Assembly: GCA_944325555.1 (NCBI GenBank)
Contig: CALVAN010000011.1
Span: forward strand, 1-63,091
Source: Candidatus Gastranaerophilales bacterium
GTDB taxonomy: Bacteria; Cyanobacteriota; Vampirovibrionia; Gastranaerophilales; Gastranaerophilaceae
Direction: 5' to 3'
Length of the DNA: 63,091 bases
Shown here: positions 37,140 to 46,089 of the stretch, one piece after another
Layout of the letters: the number at the start of each line of letters is the position of its first letter
Position numbering within the stretch: the stretch's first letter is position 1
Translations under genes and position numbers: made by a program
The notes under the pieces: generated by a model
Database searches by the model: none
The model's input: only the letters and a program-made list of their open reading frames with translations
Told to the model about the DNA's origin: nothing

Positions 37140-37943
37140 ATGAGTTTTAAAATAGCGGTATTTATAAAACAGGTCCCCGACACAAATGATATCAGGTGGA
37201 CCGAGCATAATACAATACAAAGAGAAGGGCTGGAATCTGTTATAAACCCTTATGATATAGGGGCTATTCAACTTGCAAAAAACGTGAAATTTTTACTTAA
37301 AGATTGTGAAATTACCGCCGTATCAATGGGACCTATGCAGGCAAAAGAGGCGTTAAAAGAAGCTCTTTCCATGGGGTGTGATAAAGCTTACCTGCTTTGT
37401 GACAAGAAATTTGCAGGTTCTGACACACTAGCAACCGCCTATGTTCTATCGCAATTTATAAAAACCAAGTTAAATGATTTCAATTTAATTATTTGCGGTT
37501 ATCAGGCTGTTGATGGTGATACAGCGCAAACACCTTCGAGCCTTGCACAAAAACTTGATATACCTCAAATAACAAATGTATCTGCCGTTAAAGAAGTCCA
37601 TTGTGATTACTCTGTATGGTTTAAAGATACCAATGACTATAGTCAAACAATAAAGATAAATCATCCTGCTTTAATATCAACAACAATAAAAAATGCTGAA
37701 ATTTTGCCTGATATAAACTCCTATATCAAGGCTCAGACTGAAAGTATAACGGTTTTTAATGCGGATGAAATAGAAGCGGACCAGTCGAAAACGGGTTTTG
37801 TTGGCTCACCGACACAGGTAAAAAAAGCATTTAGACCTGTTATTGAACGTAATACAAAAGTGGTGGAATCTGATAATACTGACTCGGCTGCAAACTACAT
37901 ATTAGATATAATTAATAAATGTAAGGAACAAGATGAGAAATAA
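37140..37943 (+). CDS. etfB: Electron transfer flavoprotein subunit beta
   Basis: 267 residues. Seen: IAVFIKQVPDTNDIRW, INPYDIGAIQLA, MGPMQAKEALKEALSMGCDKAYLL and the cofactor loop CGYQAVDGDTAQTPSSLA. The DGDTAQ loop is of the type found in anaerobe ETFs, several of which bifurcate electrons, unlike the DDxxNQ loop of mitochondrial ETF; that reading is inference. It overlaps etfA by 11 bp. The GlcD-type dehydrogenase at 54257 is a plausible distant partner. Confidence 0.93.
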   Translation: MSFKIAVFIKQVPDTNDIRWTEHNTIQREGLESVINPYDIGAIQLAKNVKFLLKDCEITAVSMGPMQAKEALKEALSMGCDKAYLLCDKKFAGSDTLATAYVLSQFIKTKLNDFNLIICGYQAVDGDTAQTPSSLAQKLDIPQITNVSAVKEVHCDYSVWFKDTNDYSQTIKINHPALISTTIKNAEILPDINSYIKAQTESITVFNADEIEADQSKTGFVGSPTQVKKAFRPVIERNTKVVESDNTDSAANYILDIINKCKEQDEK

Positions 37944-38913
37944 AGCACTTGTTTATGTAGAAATTAATGATAACAGAGTAGAAAAAGTTTCAAAAGAAAT
38001 TGTTGCGCACGTTAAGAAACACTTTACTGACACAGAACTATGCGCTGTTTTAGTTGCTGATGATCAAACAATACAAACAATTATTCCGGACATAAAAGAT
38101 TTAGGGCTTGATAAAATCTATATAATACAAAATATATTACTCAAACACTATAATGTTTCCGTATATTCATCAGTGCTGTCACAGTTAATTTCCAATATTA
38201 ATCCCGACGTTTTTCTTATGGGTGCAACCTGTGATGGGCGTGAACTTGCACCAAGAATTGCGTCAAAATTGAACATAGGTTTAACAGCTGACTGTACAGA
38301 TTTACAGCTTGATATTGATGGAAATTTACTTGCAACACGTCCTACTTACGGCGGAAAAATGATGGCTACAATTATCTCAAAAACAAAGCCTAATTTTGCA
38401 ACTGTGCGTCAGGGGGCATTTAAATTCTCGCAACAACAATTTCTTGAGCCTGAAATTATATTTTTTGATGCTGATTATTGTGGCTTGGATAATCTAATAA
38501 ATCAAATTGAAATACTAAAAACGCATAAAAAAGGACATGTTCAGGATTGGGCAGAGGCAGATATTATAGTGGCTGGCGGCGCTGGCCTAAAGTCAAAAGA
38601 CAATTTTGAGCTTATGTATAAGTTAGCTGAACTTATAGGGGGAAAACCGGCTGCTTCACGTGCGGCAGTTGAACTGGGCTGGGCGCCGCAAAACCTTCAG
38701 GTAGGACAGACCGGCAAATCAATATCTCCAAAGCTTTATATTGCGTTCGGAATTTCAGGAGCTTTACAGCACATGACAGGAGTAAGCAATGCTCAAAAAA
38801 TTATTGCCGTCAATATTGACAAAAATGCGCCAATTATGAGCATAGCAGACATAGCAATTCCTGCTGATGCAATAGAAGTAATTAATGCTTTGATATCAAA
38901 ATTATCAAACTAA
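37933..38913 (+). CDS. etfA: Electron transfer flavoprotein subunit alpha
   Basis: 326 residues. An N-terminal alpha/beta domain (LVYVEINDNRVEKVSKEI, GATCDGRELAPRIASKL, GLTADCTDL, RPTYGGKMMATI) is followed by the FAD domain: AGGAGLKSKDNFELMYKLAEL, GGKPAASRAAVELGWAP, QVGQTGKSISPKLYIAFGISGALQH and DIAIPADAIEVI. No N-terminal ferredoxin domain. Electrons pass from a dehydrogenase via this FAD. Its end overlaps the convergent response regulator by 9 bp. Confidence 0.95.
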   Translation: MRNKALVYVEINDNRVEKVSKEIVAHVKKHFTDTELCAVLVADDQTIQTIIPDIKDLGLDKIYIIQNILLKHYNVSVYSSVLSQLISNINPDVFLMGATCDGRELAPRIASKLNIGLTADCTDLQLDIDGNLLATRPTYGGKMMATIISKTKPNFATVRQGAFKFSQQQFLEPEIIFFDADYCGLDNLINQIEILKTHKKGHVQDWAEADIIVAGGAGLKSKDNFELMYKLAELIGGKPAASRAAVELGWAPQNLQVGQTGKSISPKLYIAFGISGALQHMTGVSNAQKIIAVNIDKNAPIMSIADIAIPADAIEVINALISKLSN

Positions 38914-39567
38914 ACCTTCTTTTATTGCTTTAACAGCAGCCTGTGTTCTATCATCAACAACAAGTTTTTGTATGATATTACATACATGCGCTTTAGCTGT
39001 ATGTTCACTTATAGTAAGAGTATCGGCTATTTGTGCGTTGGATTGGCCATCAACAACAAGCTTAAGTACCTCATATTCCCTTTCCGTCAAATTAGCGTGT
39101 TGAGCCCTGAAAGCAGCTCTAGAAGTCTGTTTTTGAGGAATAAAACACGATGATTTGTCCCTTATCAGAGGTACAATTTGGGGGTCTAGCCAAATAGCAC
39201 CCTCACTGACTGTTTTTATAACCATAAGAAGTATTTCCGTATTAATATCCTTAATTACATAGGCATAAGCTCCTGCAGTAAGCGAGCTCATAACCTCTTT
39301 ATCGTCAATGTGTGAAGTAAGCATAACAACCTTTTGCTCCGGATTATTCGCAAGAATACGTCTTGTAGCCTCTATACCCGATATATCAGGCAATCCTATA
39401 TCCATCAGTATGACATCCGGGTTTAACACCTTTGCCTTTTCAACTGCATCTTTACCGCAATCCGCCTCGGCAATAAGCTTTATATCTTGTGTATCATTAA
39501 ACAATGATTTAAGACCAACTCTGAGTAACTTATGGTCTTCTACCATAAGAAGTGATATTGATTTCAT
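38905..39567 (-). CDS. NarL/FixJ-family response regulator
   Basis: 220 residues. A receiver domain (1-120) has the acidic pocket ED at 10-11, phospho-acceptor Asp56 in DVILMDIGLPD, Thr in LTSH and the Lys in YVIKD. A LuxR-type helix-turn-helix ends the protein (LTEREYEVLKLVVDGQSNAQIADTL, then HTAKAHVCNIIQKL). No histidine kinase gene is nearby, so it is an orphan. It is divergent from the methyltransferase gene at 39864, and the shared 296-bp intergenic region carries palindromic and repeated motifs that it could bind. Confidence 0.93.
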   Translation of the reverse strand: MKSISLLMVEDHKLLRVGLKSLFNDTQDIKLIAEADCGKDAVEKAKVLNPDVILMDIGLPDISGIEATRRILANNPEQKVVMLTSHIDDKEVMSSLTAGAYAYVIKDINTEILLMVIKTVSEGAIWLDPQIVPLIRDKSSCFIPQKQTSRAAFRAQHANLTEREYEVLKLVVDGQSNAQIADTLTISEHTAKAHVCNIIQKLVVDDRTQAAVKAIKEGLV

Positions 39568-39692
39568 AACATATTCCTCTCATAAGAAATTTTCTAATTA
39601 AAATATAATTAAAGCTGAATGAAACCACATCACCGGAAAAATTTTTTGTGTAGCATAATTTTCTGCCTTAAAACTTAAAGATAATTTATTAC

Positions 39693-39817
39693 TTATCGAT
39701 ATATATCGATAACATTCAAATAAATAAAAGATGAATCGTATCGTAATATAATGATAATATTTGTGTTTATAAAATAACGTTATCGTTGTATATCGTAGCG
39801 TAATACAGTGATAATAT
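39693..39817. promoter_or_regulatory. 20-bp palindrome and paired 26-bp direct repeats
   Basis: 39693-39712 is a perfect palindrome TTATCGATATATATCGATAA. Two 26-bp direct repeats, 39735-39760 and 39792-39817, agree at 23 of 26 positions (start ATCGTA, end GTAATA then TGATAATAT) and begin 57 bp apart. They lie between divergent genes and could be operator sites. Related words occur inverted inside the next two genes (near 40398-40420 and 41339-41360), so the pattern may also be a dispersed repeat. Confidence 0.6.
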
Positions 39818-39851
39818 ATCTTAACAAATGGTAAAATAAATACAAGAATTT

Positions 39852-39857
39852 TATAAT
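39852..39857 (+). promoter_or_regulatory. TATAAT -10 box before the MnmC2-like gene
   Basis: A perfect TATAAT ends 6 nt before the ATG at 39864; the intervening AGAAGA is a poor Shine-Dalgarno sequence at too short a distance. A leaderless or nearly leaderless transcript is expected. Confidence 0.55.
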
Positions 39858-39863
39858 AGAAGA

Positions 39864-40961
39864 ATGACAACTCATGATGACAAATATTTTAAATTTACCC
39901 TAACCAAAGATCACTCTGTCGGATTATATAATACAGTTGTTGATGACGTGTATCACTCTATATATGGAGCACTTGAAGAAGCTCAAGAGAAGTTTATAGA
40001 GCCTTTAGATTTTGTGAATAATTTTTCAAACCAAAATCACATAAGAGTACTTGATATATGTTACGGCATTGGCTATAACACTAAAGCGTTATTAAAAAAA
40101 ATTATACAAACAAAATACAAAGGCAAAGTTTATATAGATGTTTTGGAATACGATAAAAATCTTGTAACAATATCACCTTTTGTAAAAGATACTTTATTTA
40201 AAACTTATCCTGAAATTTCATACATATTATCATACTCCTTTCTTAAACAAATTTATGAAAACAGAAATAACGTTAATTTAATAATGTCTGATAGAAATAA
40301 TAGGAAATTTTTTGAGCCATTTTATTGCTCATTAATGAAAAAATATTATTATCTAGGGTATAGTTATAACCCCCAGAGCAAATATAATTCATTTTTACAT
40401 AATATATATTATCACTGTATATCGCAGCGCATTAAAAAGCCACTAAAAAGCTTTAAATTAAACAATTTTATATTAACACCCTATTTTGATGATGCCAGAA
40501 AAACAATCAAAGCTCTTACTAACAAATACGATATTATATTTTTGGACGCTTTCACACCATCAAAGCTGCCGACTCTGTGGTCACTTGAGTTTTTTAATGA
40601 ACTTTTTAGATTGTCATCACCAAATTGTATATTGGTTACTTATTCAAATTCAGTTGCAATCAGACACGCAATGGTCGATTCAGGATTTTTCACAGGCAAA
40701 CTGTTTGATAAGGACAACAGACATTGCGGCACCATTGCATCAGCGAATGCTGATCTTATAAAAAATAAATTAGATGATTACGATGTGGGGCTTATGCATA
40801 CAAAGGCAGGAATATATTACCGTGATAATGATTTATCATCATCTGCACAAAAAATAATAGAGCGTTATGAAAAAGAAAAATCTGAGTCAAACTTGATTTC
40901 CAGCAGTCAATTTATCAAAAAACATAAAACGGAGAAAAATTTATGCCACAATATGATTTAA
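39864..40961 (+). CDS. MnmC2-like (DUF752) SAM-dependent methyltransferase
   Basis: 365 residues. The N-terminal part has DHSVGLYNTVVDDVYHSIYGALEE typical of the DUF752/MnmC methyltransferase domain; LDICYGIGYNTKAL (about 58-71) is the SAM-binding loop. DIIFLDAFTPSKLPTLWSLEFF and ILVTYSNSVAIRHAMVDSGF are family signatures. A 100-residue insert in the middle is AT-rich and lysine/tyrosine-rich. MnmC2 methylates nm5U34 of tRNA. The FAD-binding MnmC1 half is absent from this polypeptide. It overlaps the FAD oxidoreductase gene by 19 bp. Confidence 0.82.
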   Translation: MTTHDDKYFKFTLTKDHSVGLYNTVVDDVYHSIYGALEEAQEKFIEPLDFVNNFSNQNHIRVLDICYGIGYNTKALLKKIIQTKYKGKVYIDVLEYDKNLVTISPFVKDTLFKTYPEISYILSYSFLKQIYENRNNVNLIMSDRNNRKFFEPFYCSLMKKYYYLGYSYNPQSKYNSFLHNIYYHCISQRIKKPLKSFKLNNFILTPYFDDARKTIKALTNKYDIIFLDAFTPSKLPTLWSLEFFNELFRLSSPNCILVTYSNSVAIRHAMVDSGFFTGKLFDKDNRHCGTIASANADLIKNKLDDYDVGLMHTKAGIYYRDNDLSSSAQKIIERYEKEKSESNLISSSQFIKKHKTEKNLCHNMI

Positions 40962-42217
40962 CAATTTGCGGAGGCGGAACGGCAGGCGTAGCTGCAGCAT
41001 ATATTGGAGCAAAGTACGGACTCAAAACTCTTGTAATTGAAAAAAGAATTCATCTCGGCGGAACAATGACCTCAGCTCTCGTTATGCCGGTTATGAAATC
41101 AAACACTCAAAATATCAATTGTGAATTTTATAATGATTTTATTAATGAACTAGAAAGATTTGGCGGTCAAATCACATATTGTGACGGTAACAAGGGCTGG
41201 TTTAACCCTGAACTTTCCAAGCTTGCCTTAGACTGCATGCTGGAAAAAGTAAATTGCGATATATTATACAATACTGAAATAATAGATGCTTTTACAGAAA
41301 ACAGATTGGTTAAATCTATTTGTGTTTCTTCAAAAATGTTATCACTATATATCGATTCGTTATATTTTGTAGACGCAACGGGTGACGGAAATTTTTCGCA
41401 AGCATTAAAAAATAATATGCTAAAAAATCCAAAATCAAGACAGCCGATGACTTTGCGCTTTCAAATATCAAATATTGACATGAAAACCTTTTCTGACTGG
41501 CTGTTAAAAATCGATACTGACAGAAATGTCACAACTGCCTGCGAAGTTAATGGAGAAATACATTTATCTACAGCGTGTACCTGGGATAACAACAGGCATT
41601 GGGCACTAAAATCCATATTTGACAAAGCTGTTGAAAATGGAGACCTAAACCCTTCTGATACAGCGTATTTTCAAATATTCAGCATACCCGGTATGCCCGG
41701 TTCAATTTCATTAAACTGCCCAAGAATCCAGCTGGATAAGGATATTGATCCACTTGATCCCTTTGCCCGTTCAAAAGCTTTAACCCTTGCAAGAAAGCAG
41801 ATTTGGCACCTCTATTGCTTTTTAAAGAAGTATTTTCCGGGATTTGAGAGGTCTTATATCTCTAATATAGCAGATATGGTTGGTGTTAGAGAATCAAGAA
41901 GGGTAGAAGGTCAGAAAATATACACCAAAGATGATATTTTAAGCGGGAAAACATACGATTCACCTGTTCTTCACGCTGATTATCCCATAGATATACACTC
42001 TTACAACAAAGACGGTTCAACACTTCAGCATACAAAAGTTGATTATGAGCTGCCAATAGAGTGTCTTAAAGCGTCAGGGTTCGATAATTTGTATCTGGCG
42101 GGAAGAATTGTATCAGCAGATTTTGAGGCCCAAGCTGCATTAAGGATACAATCCTCGTGTTTTTCTATGGGAGAAGCTGCTGCTAAGGATATTGCAAAGA
42201 GGCTGGGCAAAATATAA
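40943..42217 (+). CDS. FAD-dependent oxidoreductase (FAD_oxidored family)
   Basis: 424 residues. An N-terminal Rossmann motif (YDLTICGGGTAGVAAAYIGAKYG), then IEKRIHLGGTMTSALVMP, VDATGDG, ADMVGVRESRRVEGQKIYT and the C-terminal LYLAGRIVSADFEAQAALRIQ fit the PF12831 flavoproteins. Substrate unknown. It overlaps the MnmC2-like gene, so they are co-translated; it is not of the DAO family to which the MnmC1 domain belongs, so a direct MnmC1 replacement is only a speculation. Confidence 0.85.
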   Translation: MPQYDLTICGGGTAGVAAAYIGAKYGLKTLVIEKRIHLGGTMTSALVMPVMKSNTQNINCEFYNDFINELERFGGQITYCDGNKGWFNPELSKLALDCMLEKVNCDILYNTEIIDAFTENRLVKSICVSSKMLSLYIDSLYFVDATGDGNFSQALKNNMLKNPKSRQPMTLRFQISNIDMKTFSDWLLKIDTDRNVTTACEVNGEIHLSTACTWDNNRHWALKSIFDKAVENGDLNPSDTAYFQIFSIPGMPGSISLNCPRIQLDKDIDPLDPFARSKALTLARKQIWHLYCFLKKYFPGFERSYISNIADMVGVRESRRVEGQKIYTKDDILSGKTYDSPVLHADYPIDIHSYNKDGSTLQHTKVDYELPIECLKASGFDNLYLAGRIVSADFEAQAALRIQSSCFSMGEAAAKDIAKRLGKI

Positions 42218-42245
42218 GATTATATTTTTATGTTAAAGTATATAT

Positions 42246-42899
42246 ATGTTTACAGGTTTAATAGAAGAAACAGGCAAAATAGTATGCACAGATAAAGAAA
42301 ACAGCTCACTTTATCTTACTGTTGAATGCAAAAAAATACTTGATGGTTTAAAAATAGGCGACAGTGTTGCGATAAACGGTGCCTGTCAGACAGTTACAGA
42401 GTTGCACTCTAACGGATTTAAGGTTTTTGCGTCTTCAGAAACCTTGAGTGTGACAACGTTTAACACTTTATCACAAGGTAAATTTGTCAATCTGGAAAGA
42501 ACCTTAAGACTATGCGACAGACTGGACGGTCATATTGTAAGCGGTCACGTTGACGGTACTGCTGCACTTCAAAATGTTCATAAAGACGGTGAAACCATAT
42601 TGTTCACATTTATAACGGACGAAAAACTTGCCGGACAGATTGTAAAAAAAGGCTCGGTGGCCTTGGACGGCATTAGCCTGACAGTTGCAGATATTAGCAA
42701 TTGTGCTTTTAAAGTTGCAGTTATACCGCACACTTATAATAATACTACACTTAAATACTTAAAAATCGGCGATACTGTTAACCTTGAAACAGATGTAATT
42801 GCAAAATATGTTGAAAAATATTTATTATCGAATGATAATAATAACCATAATGCCACTACCATCGATATGAATTTATTAGAAAGAAACGGGTTTCTTTAA
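42246..42899 (+). CDS. ribE: Riboflavin synthase alpha chain
   Basis: 217 residues with the duplicated lumazine-binding domains: MFTGLIEETGKI with DSVAINGACQTV in the first half, HIVSGHVDG and VALDGISLTV in the second. It dismutates dimethylribityllumazine to riboflavin. No Shine-Dalgarno sequence is seen before the ATG. No FMN riboswitch is recognisable in the 28-bp gap upstream. ribBA follows without a gap (TAAATG). Confidence 0.96.
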   Translation: MFTGLIEETGKIVCTDKENSSLYLTVECKKILDGLKIGDSVAINGACQTVTELHSNGFKVFASSETLSVTTFNTLSQGKFVNLERTLRLCDRLDGHIVSGHVDGTAALQNVHKDGETILFTFITDEKLAGQIVKKGSVALDGISLTVADISNCAFKVAVIPHTYNNTTLKYLKIGDTVNLETDVIAKYVEKYLLSNDNNNHNATTIDMNLLERNGFL

Positions 42900-44183
42900 A
42901 TGTCAGTACTTGAAAATATAAAAGAAGCGGATAAAAACACAATCAATTTTGATTTCGATACAGTAGAAGAAGCCATTGAAGCTATAAAAAAAGGTTCTAT
43001 GGTAATAATAGCTGACGATGAATCGAGAGAAAACGAAGGCGATTTAATCTGTGCGGCAGAATTTGCAACACCGGAAAATGTCAATTTTATGATAACAGAA
43101 GCCAAAGGTGTACTTTGTGCCCCTATCAGCGTTTCAAGGGCAAGAAAACTCGGGCTTGACTATATGGTTAAACATAATACAGACATAAAAGGAACAGCCT
43201 TCACCCAAAGCATTGATGCCGATCCCAAATACGGTGTTACAACCGGTGTTTCCGCTTATGACCGTTCTGTTACATTAAAACTTATGGCGTCTGATAGTGC
43301 AACTGCTTTTGATTTCAGACAGCCCGGGCATATTTTCCCTCTGATTGCCAAAGAAGCCGGTGTATTGGAAAGAGTCGGGCACACTGAAGCTACAGTGGAT
43401 TTATGCAGGCTTGCCGGTCTCAAAGATGCCGGCGTTTGCTGCGAAATAGTCAACCCTGACGGCTCTATGGCAAGACGTGATGATTTGAAAAAATTTGCTG
43501 ACAAACACAATTTAAAATTCATTACTGTAGCTCAGCTTATTGCTTACCGACTAAAAAATGAAAAATTGATGATTAGAGAGGCTCAGGTCAATTTACCGAC
43601 AGCTTTCGGCACTTTTACCCTAATCGGCTACAGACATGCATTAACAGGGCAGGAGCACGTTGCTTTGTTGAAAGACGACGGATCTGACAAAATTCCTCTT
43701 GTAAGAATGCACAGCATTTGTCTGACGGGCGATACATTCCACAGCTTGAGATGCGATTGCAACAGTCAGCTTCAAAACTCGATGAAAATGATTGATAATT
43801 ATGGTAAAGGTGCTGTCGTTTATTTAATGAATCACGAGGGAAGAGGCATTGGAATAGTTAATAAAATTAAGGCATATGCTCTCCAAGACAAAGGCGAAGA
43901 TACTATTCAAGCTAATTTGTCACTAGGATTTAACTCTGATTTAAGAGATTATGGTGACGGAGCACAGATTTTATTGGATTTAGGCTTTAAAAAGTTTAAA
44001 CTTATTACTAACAACCCACAAAAAATTGTCGGCTTAGAAGGCTACGGTTTAGAAATAGCCGAAAGAGTACATGTTGATTCTGAATGTACAAAATATAATT
44101 ACAGGTATCTGTGTACAAAGGCAAATAAAATGCATCACATGCTGGAAATCGACAAAATTAAAGAAACTCTGGAGCAAAAATAA
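42900..44183 (+). CDS. ribBA: Bifunctional DHBP synthase / GTP cyclohydrolase II
   Basis: 427 residues. The RibB half starts at about residue 20 (VEEAIEAIKKGSMVIIADDESRENEGDL, then FMITEAKGVLCAPI, TGVSAYDRSVT, RPGHIFPL-like QPGHIFPLIAKEAGVLERVGHTEA). The RibA half (about 215-415) has HSICLTGDTFHSLRCDCNSQL with zinc cysteines, NHEGRGIGI, LGFNSDLRDYGDGAQIL and NNPQKIVGLEGYG. It supplies both riboflavin precursors. The next gene overlaps its stop (TAATG). Confidence 0.97.
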   Translation: MSVLENIKEADKNTINFDFDTVEEAIEAIKKGSMVIIADDESRENEGDLICAAEFATPENVNFMITEAKGVLCAPISVSRARKLGLDYMVKHNTDIKGTAFTQSIDADPKYGVTTGVSAYDRSVTLKLMASDSATAFDFRQPGHIFPLIAKEAGVLERVGHTEATVDLCRLAGLKDAGVCCEIVNPDGSMARRDDLKKFADKHNLKFITVAQLIAYRLKNEKLMIREAQVNLPTAFGTFTLIGYRHALTGQEHVALLKDDGSDKIPLVRMHSICLTGDTFHSLRCDCNSQLQNSMKMIDNYGKGAVVYLMNHEGRGIGIVNKIKAYALQDKGEDTIQANLSLGFNSDLRDYGDGAQILLDLGFKKFKLITNNPQKIVGLEGYGLEIAERVHVDSECTKYNYRYLCTKANKMHHMLEIDKIKETLEQK

Positions 44184-45163
44184 TGACAGAAACTTTGGCT
44201 TATAAAGTACAGGAATATAATGACGAATTTAAAAACATATTTAAAGGTGTTTACAATGACTTTAAAAACAAGGCTTATTCGTTATATAAGTTTGAGCTTG
44301 AGCCTTTAGAATATGAAGAATTTACTGCGAGCATTAACGCAGGCTTAATAAAATGCTTAATTCTCTTTGAAGAGCAAATTCCTACAGCTTTTTTGGTTTA
44401 TACAACTGAAATCAGCGAAGCATTGGAGTTAAACATCATTCATTGTCTTGGTCAAGAAAACCTAAACTACAAAAGACGTTTGTTGATGGATAAGTTTATG
44501 GAATTAAATAAAGACCTCATCAGTGAAAAAGTTGTCACTTATCCTATGCTGGGCAGTCAGGATGAATTTACTCCTGAAATAACAAATTACGGCTTTAAAC
44601 TTGTTGGCTTGGCTGTTGAAAGACTTATTTTTTCTAATATAGCATCGGTTGAAATATTTAAATCATACAAGAAAAAATCCCTGCCTGACGGGTACAAAAT
44701 AGTTGAATGGAACCAAAAATATAAAGACGATGCTGCTGCAGTTATTAATGCCTCATTTGAGAATACATCAGATGCCTTGTTTGATCCCAGATTTGTTACC
44801 AAAGAAGGCTGTAAAGATGTTATTAATAAAATTACAACGGGCATATACGGCAAATTTTTGGGCGATTGCTCTCATATTTTACTCCACAATAAAAAACCGG
44901 TAGGAATATGCTTTGTTAATATTACTGCCGGAAAAATTGCCAATATCCCGCTTATTGGTATAAAAAAAGAGCATAACGGTAAAGGCTTGGGGGAAACATT
45001 GCTGCATACTGCATTAACAAAGCTTGTATCCAAACATTTAAATCACCTTTCTGAAGTTAATGCAAGCACGGAAACTGACAACTATCCTGCGCTAAAAATG
45101 TACCGTAGAATGGGATTTAAGGAAGATTACTATTATCCTCAAGCTTACAGACCTATTAAGTAA
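44183..45163 (+). CDS. Tandem GNAT-fold acetyltransferase
   Basis: 326 residues. The C-terminal half is a clear GNAT domain with ANIPLIGIKKEHNGKGLGETLLHTAL as the acetyl-CoA loop and NASTETDNYPALKMYRRMGF closing the fold. The N-terminal half has the spacing of a degenerate second GNAT domain (LIKCLILFEEQIPTAFLVYT). The overlap with ribBA suggests co-expression; a link to flavin metabolism is not shown. Confidence 0.85.
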   Translation: MTETLAYKVQEYNDEFKNIFKGVYNDFKNKAYSLYKFELEPLEYEEFTASINAGLIKCLILFEEQIPTAFLVYTTEISEALELNIIHCLGQENLNYKRRLLMDKFMELNKDLISEKVVTYPMLGSQDEFTPEITNYGFKLVGLAVERLIFSNIASVEIFKSYKKKSLPDGYKIVEWNQKYKDDAAAVINASFENTSDALFDPRFVTKEGCKDVINKITTGIYGKFLGDCSHILLHNKKPVGICFVNITAGKIANIPLIGIKKEHNGKGLGETLLHTALTKLVSKHLNHLSEVNASTETDNYPALKMYRRMGFKEDYYYPQAYRPIK

Positions 45164-45251
45164 TGTTACGTTTATAGCAAAAACATTAAAGTTTATTACC
45201 CCGTAAACGATAAATTAAATACAGGACATTAATTTATTCAGGGGTGAATTT

Positions 45252-46070
45252 ATGTACGTTGCCATATTTAACACGAGTTTTAGCCAAAAAGTTACTCAAA
45301 GCAAACAAACAGACTCTGTAACCTCTACAGAGCAATCTAATCTTTTTAACAATCAACAATCAGTGGAAATTGACTCTACAAAAAGTCAATTAGTTGCCAA
45401 ACATATGACAGAAATGGCAACTGCAATGGATCTTGCTGATAAAATGATTAACAACAATGATATACTGAGCAAATTAAATGCCAATGACTTAACATCAGTA
45501 GCACTTAGCGCATCCTCTAAGGCAAATTCTATTATAAGCTCATTAAAGTCAGCAATTGGCTCATATGCTTCAGAAATTGCTGATATAATGAATAATCCGT
45601 TTTTGAGTGATTCGGAAAAAAAATCTAAAATAAAGCATATTGAAGACAAAATTAAAGCAGCAGCTCTTGAAGCTACTTCCAAGATTATGAATTTATATTT
45701 AATCTCGGAAATGATGGTAAGCCTCTCCTCTACAGTAGCAGCACTAAAAGGCAGCGGGTTTGATGTTTCAAAATTTACGTCAATATTAAAGCAGGCTCTA
45801 TCAAGTGTTAACATACAGCCTTCCGATTTTTCAGAAGCTTCAAATAAGTCTGAAATGTATGACATCATTGATAAAAACGAAAAAATGTTCTTTGGCAGCA
45901 ACGCAAGAGAAGCTATGCAAAAACAGGCGCACGAAGCGGATAAAATGCTTAAAGAAAACGAACGACTGCTGAAAAGAGATGACTTAACAAAAGAAGAAAG
46001 AAAGCGCATACAATCCGAAAATGTACTTTACAAAGCGGAAAAGAAGCTGTTTGAATCACTAACGGATTAA
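45252..46070 (+). CDS. Hypothetical helical protein
   Basis: 272 residues, S/N/Q/T-rich N-terminus without signal peptide, then almost all helical (AVALSASSKANSIISSLKSAIG-like middle, EKKSKIKHIEDKIKAAALEATSK) and a charged coiled-coil C-terminus (KMLKENERLLKRDDLTKEERK). AGGGGTG precedes the ATG. No family recognised. Composition resembles type III- or ESX-type secreted helical proteins and the family at 49344, but no sequence motif is shared. Confidence 0.7.
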   Translation: MYVAIFNTSFSQKVTQSKQTDSVTSTEQSNLFNNQQSVEIDSTKSQLVAKHMTEMATAMDLADKMINNNDILSKLNANDLTSVALSASSKANSIISSLKSAIGSYASEIADIMNNPFLSDSEKKSKIKHIEDKIKAAALEATSKIMNLYLISEMMVSLSSTVAALKGSGFDVSKFTSILKQALSSVNIQPSDFSEASNKSEMYDIIDKNEKMFFGSNAREAMQKQAHEADKMLKENERLLKRDDLTKEERKRIQSENVLYKAEKKLFESLTD

Positions 46071-46089
46071 TATACGCTACACTTAAATC

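Noticed and set aside
42217-42246. FMN riboswitch before ribE
   Set aside because: The gap is only 28 bp and the conserved RFN-element words are not seen.
45386-46009. Leftward open frame of 207 codons
   Set aside because: It mirrors the coding gene at 45252-46070, is serine/leucine-biased as antisense frames are, and has no ribosome binding site.
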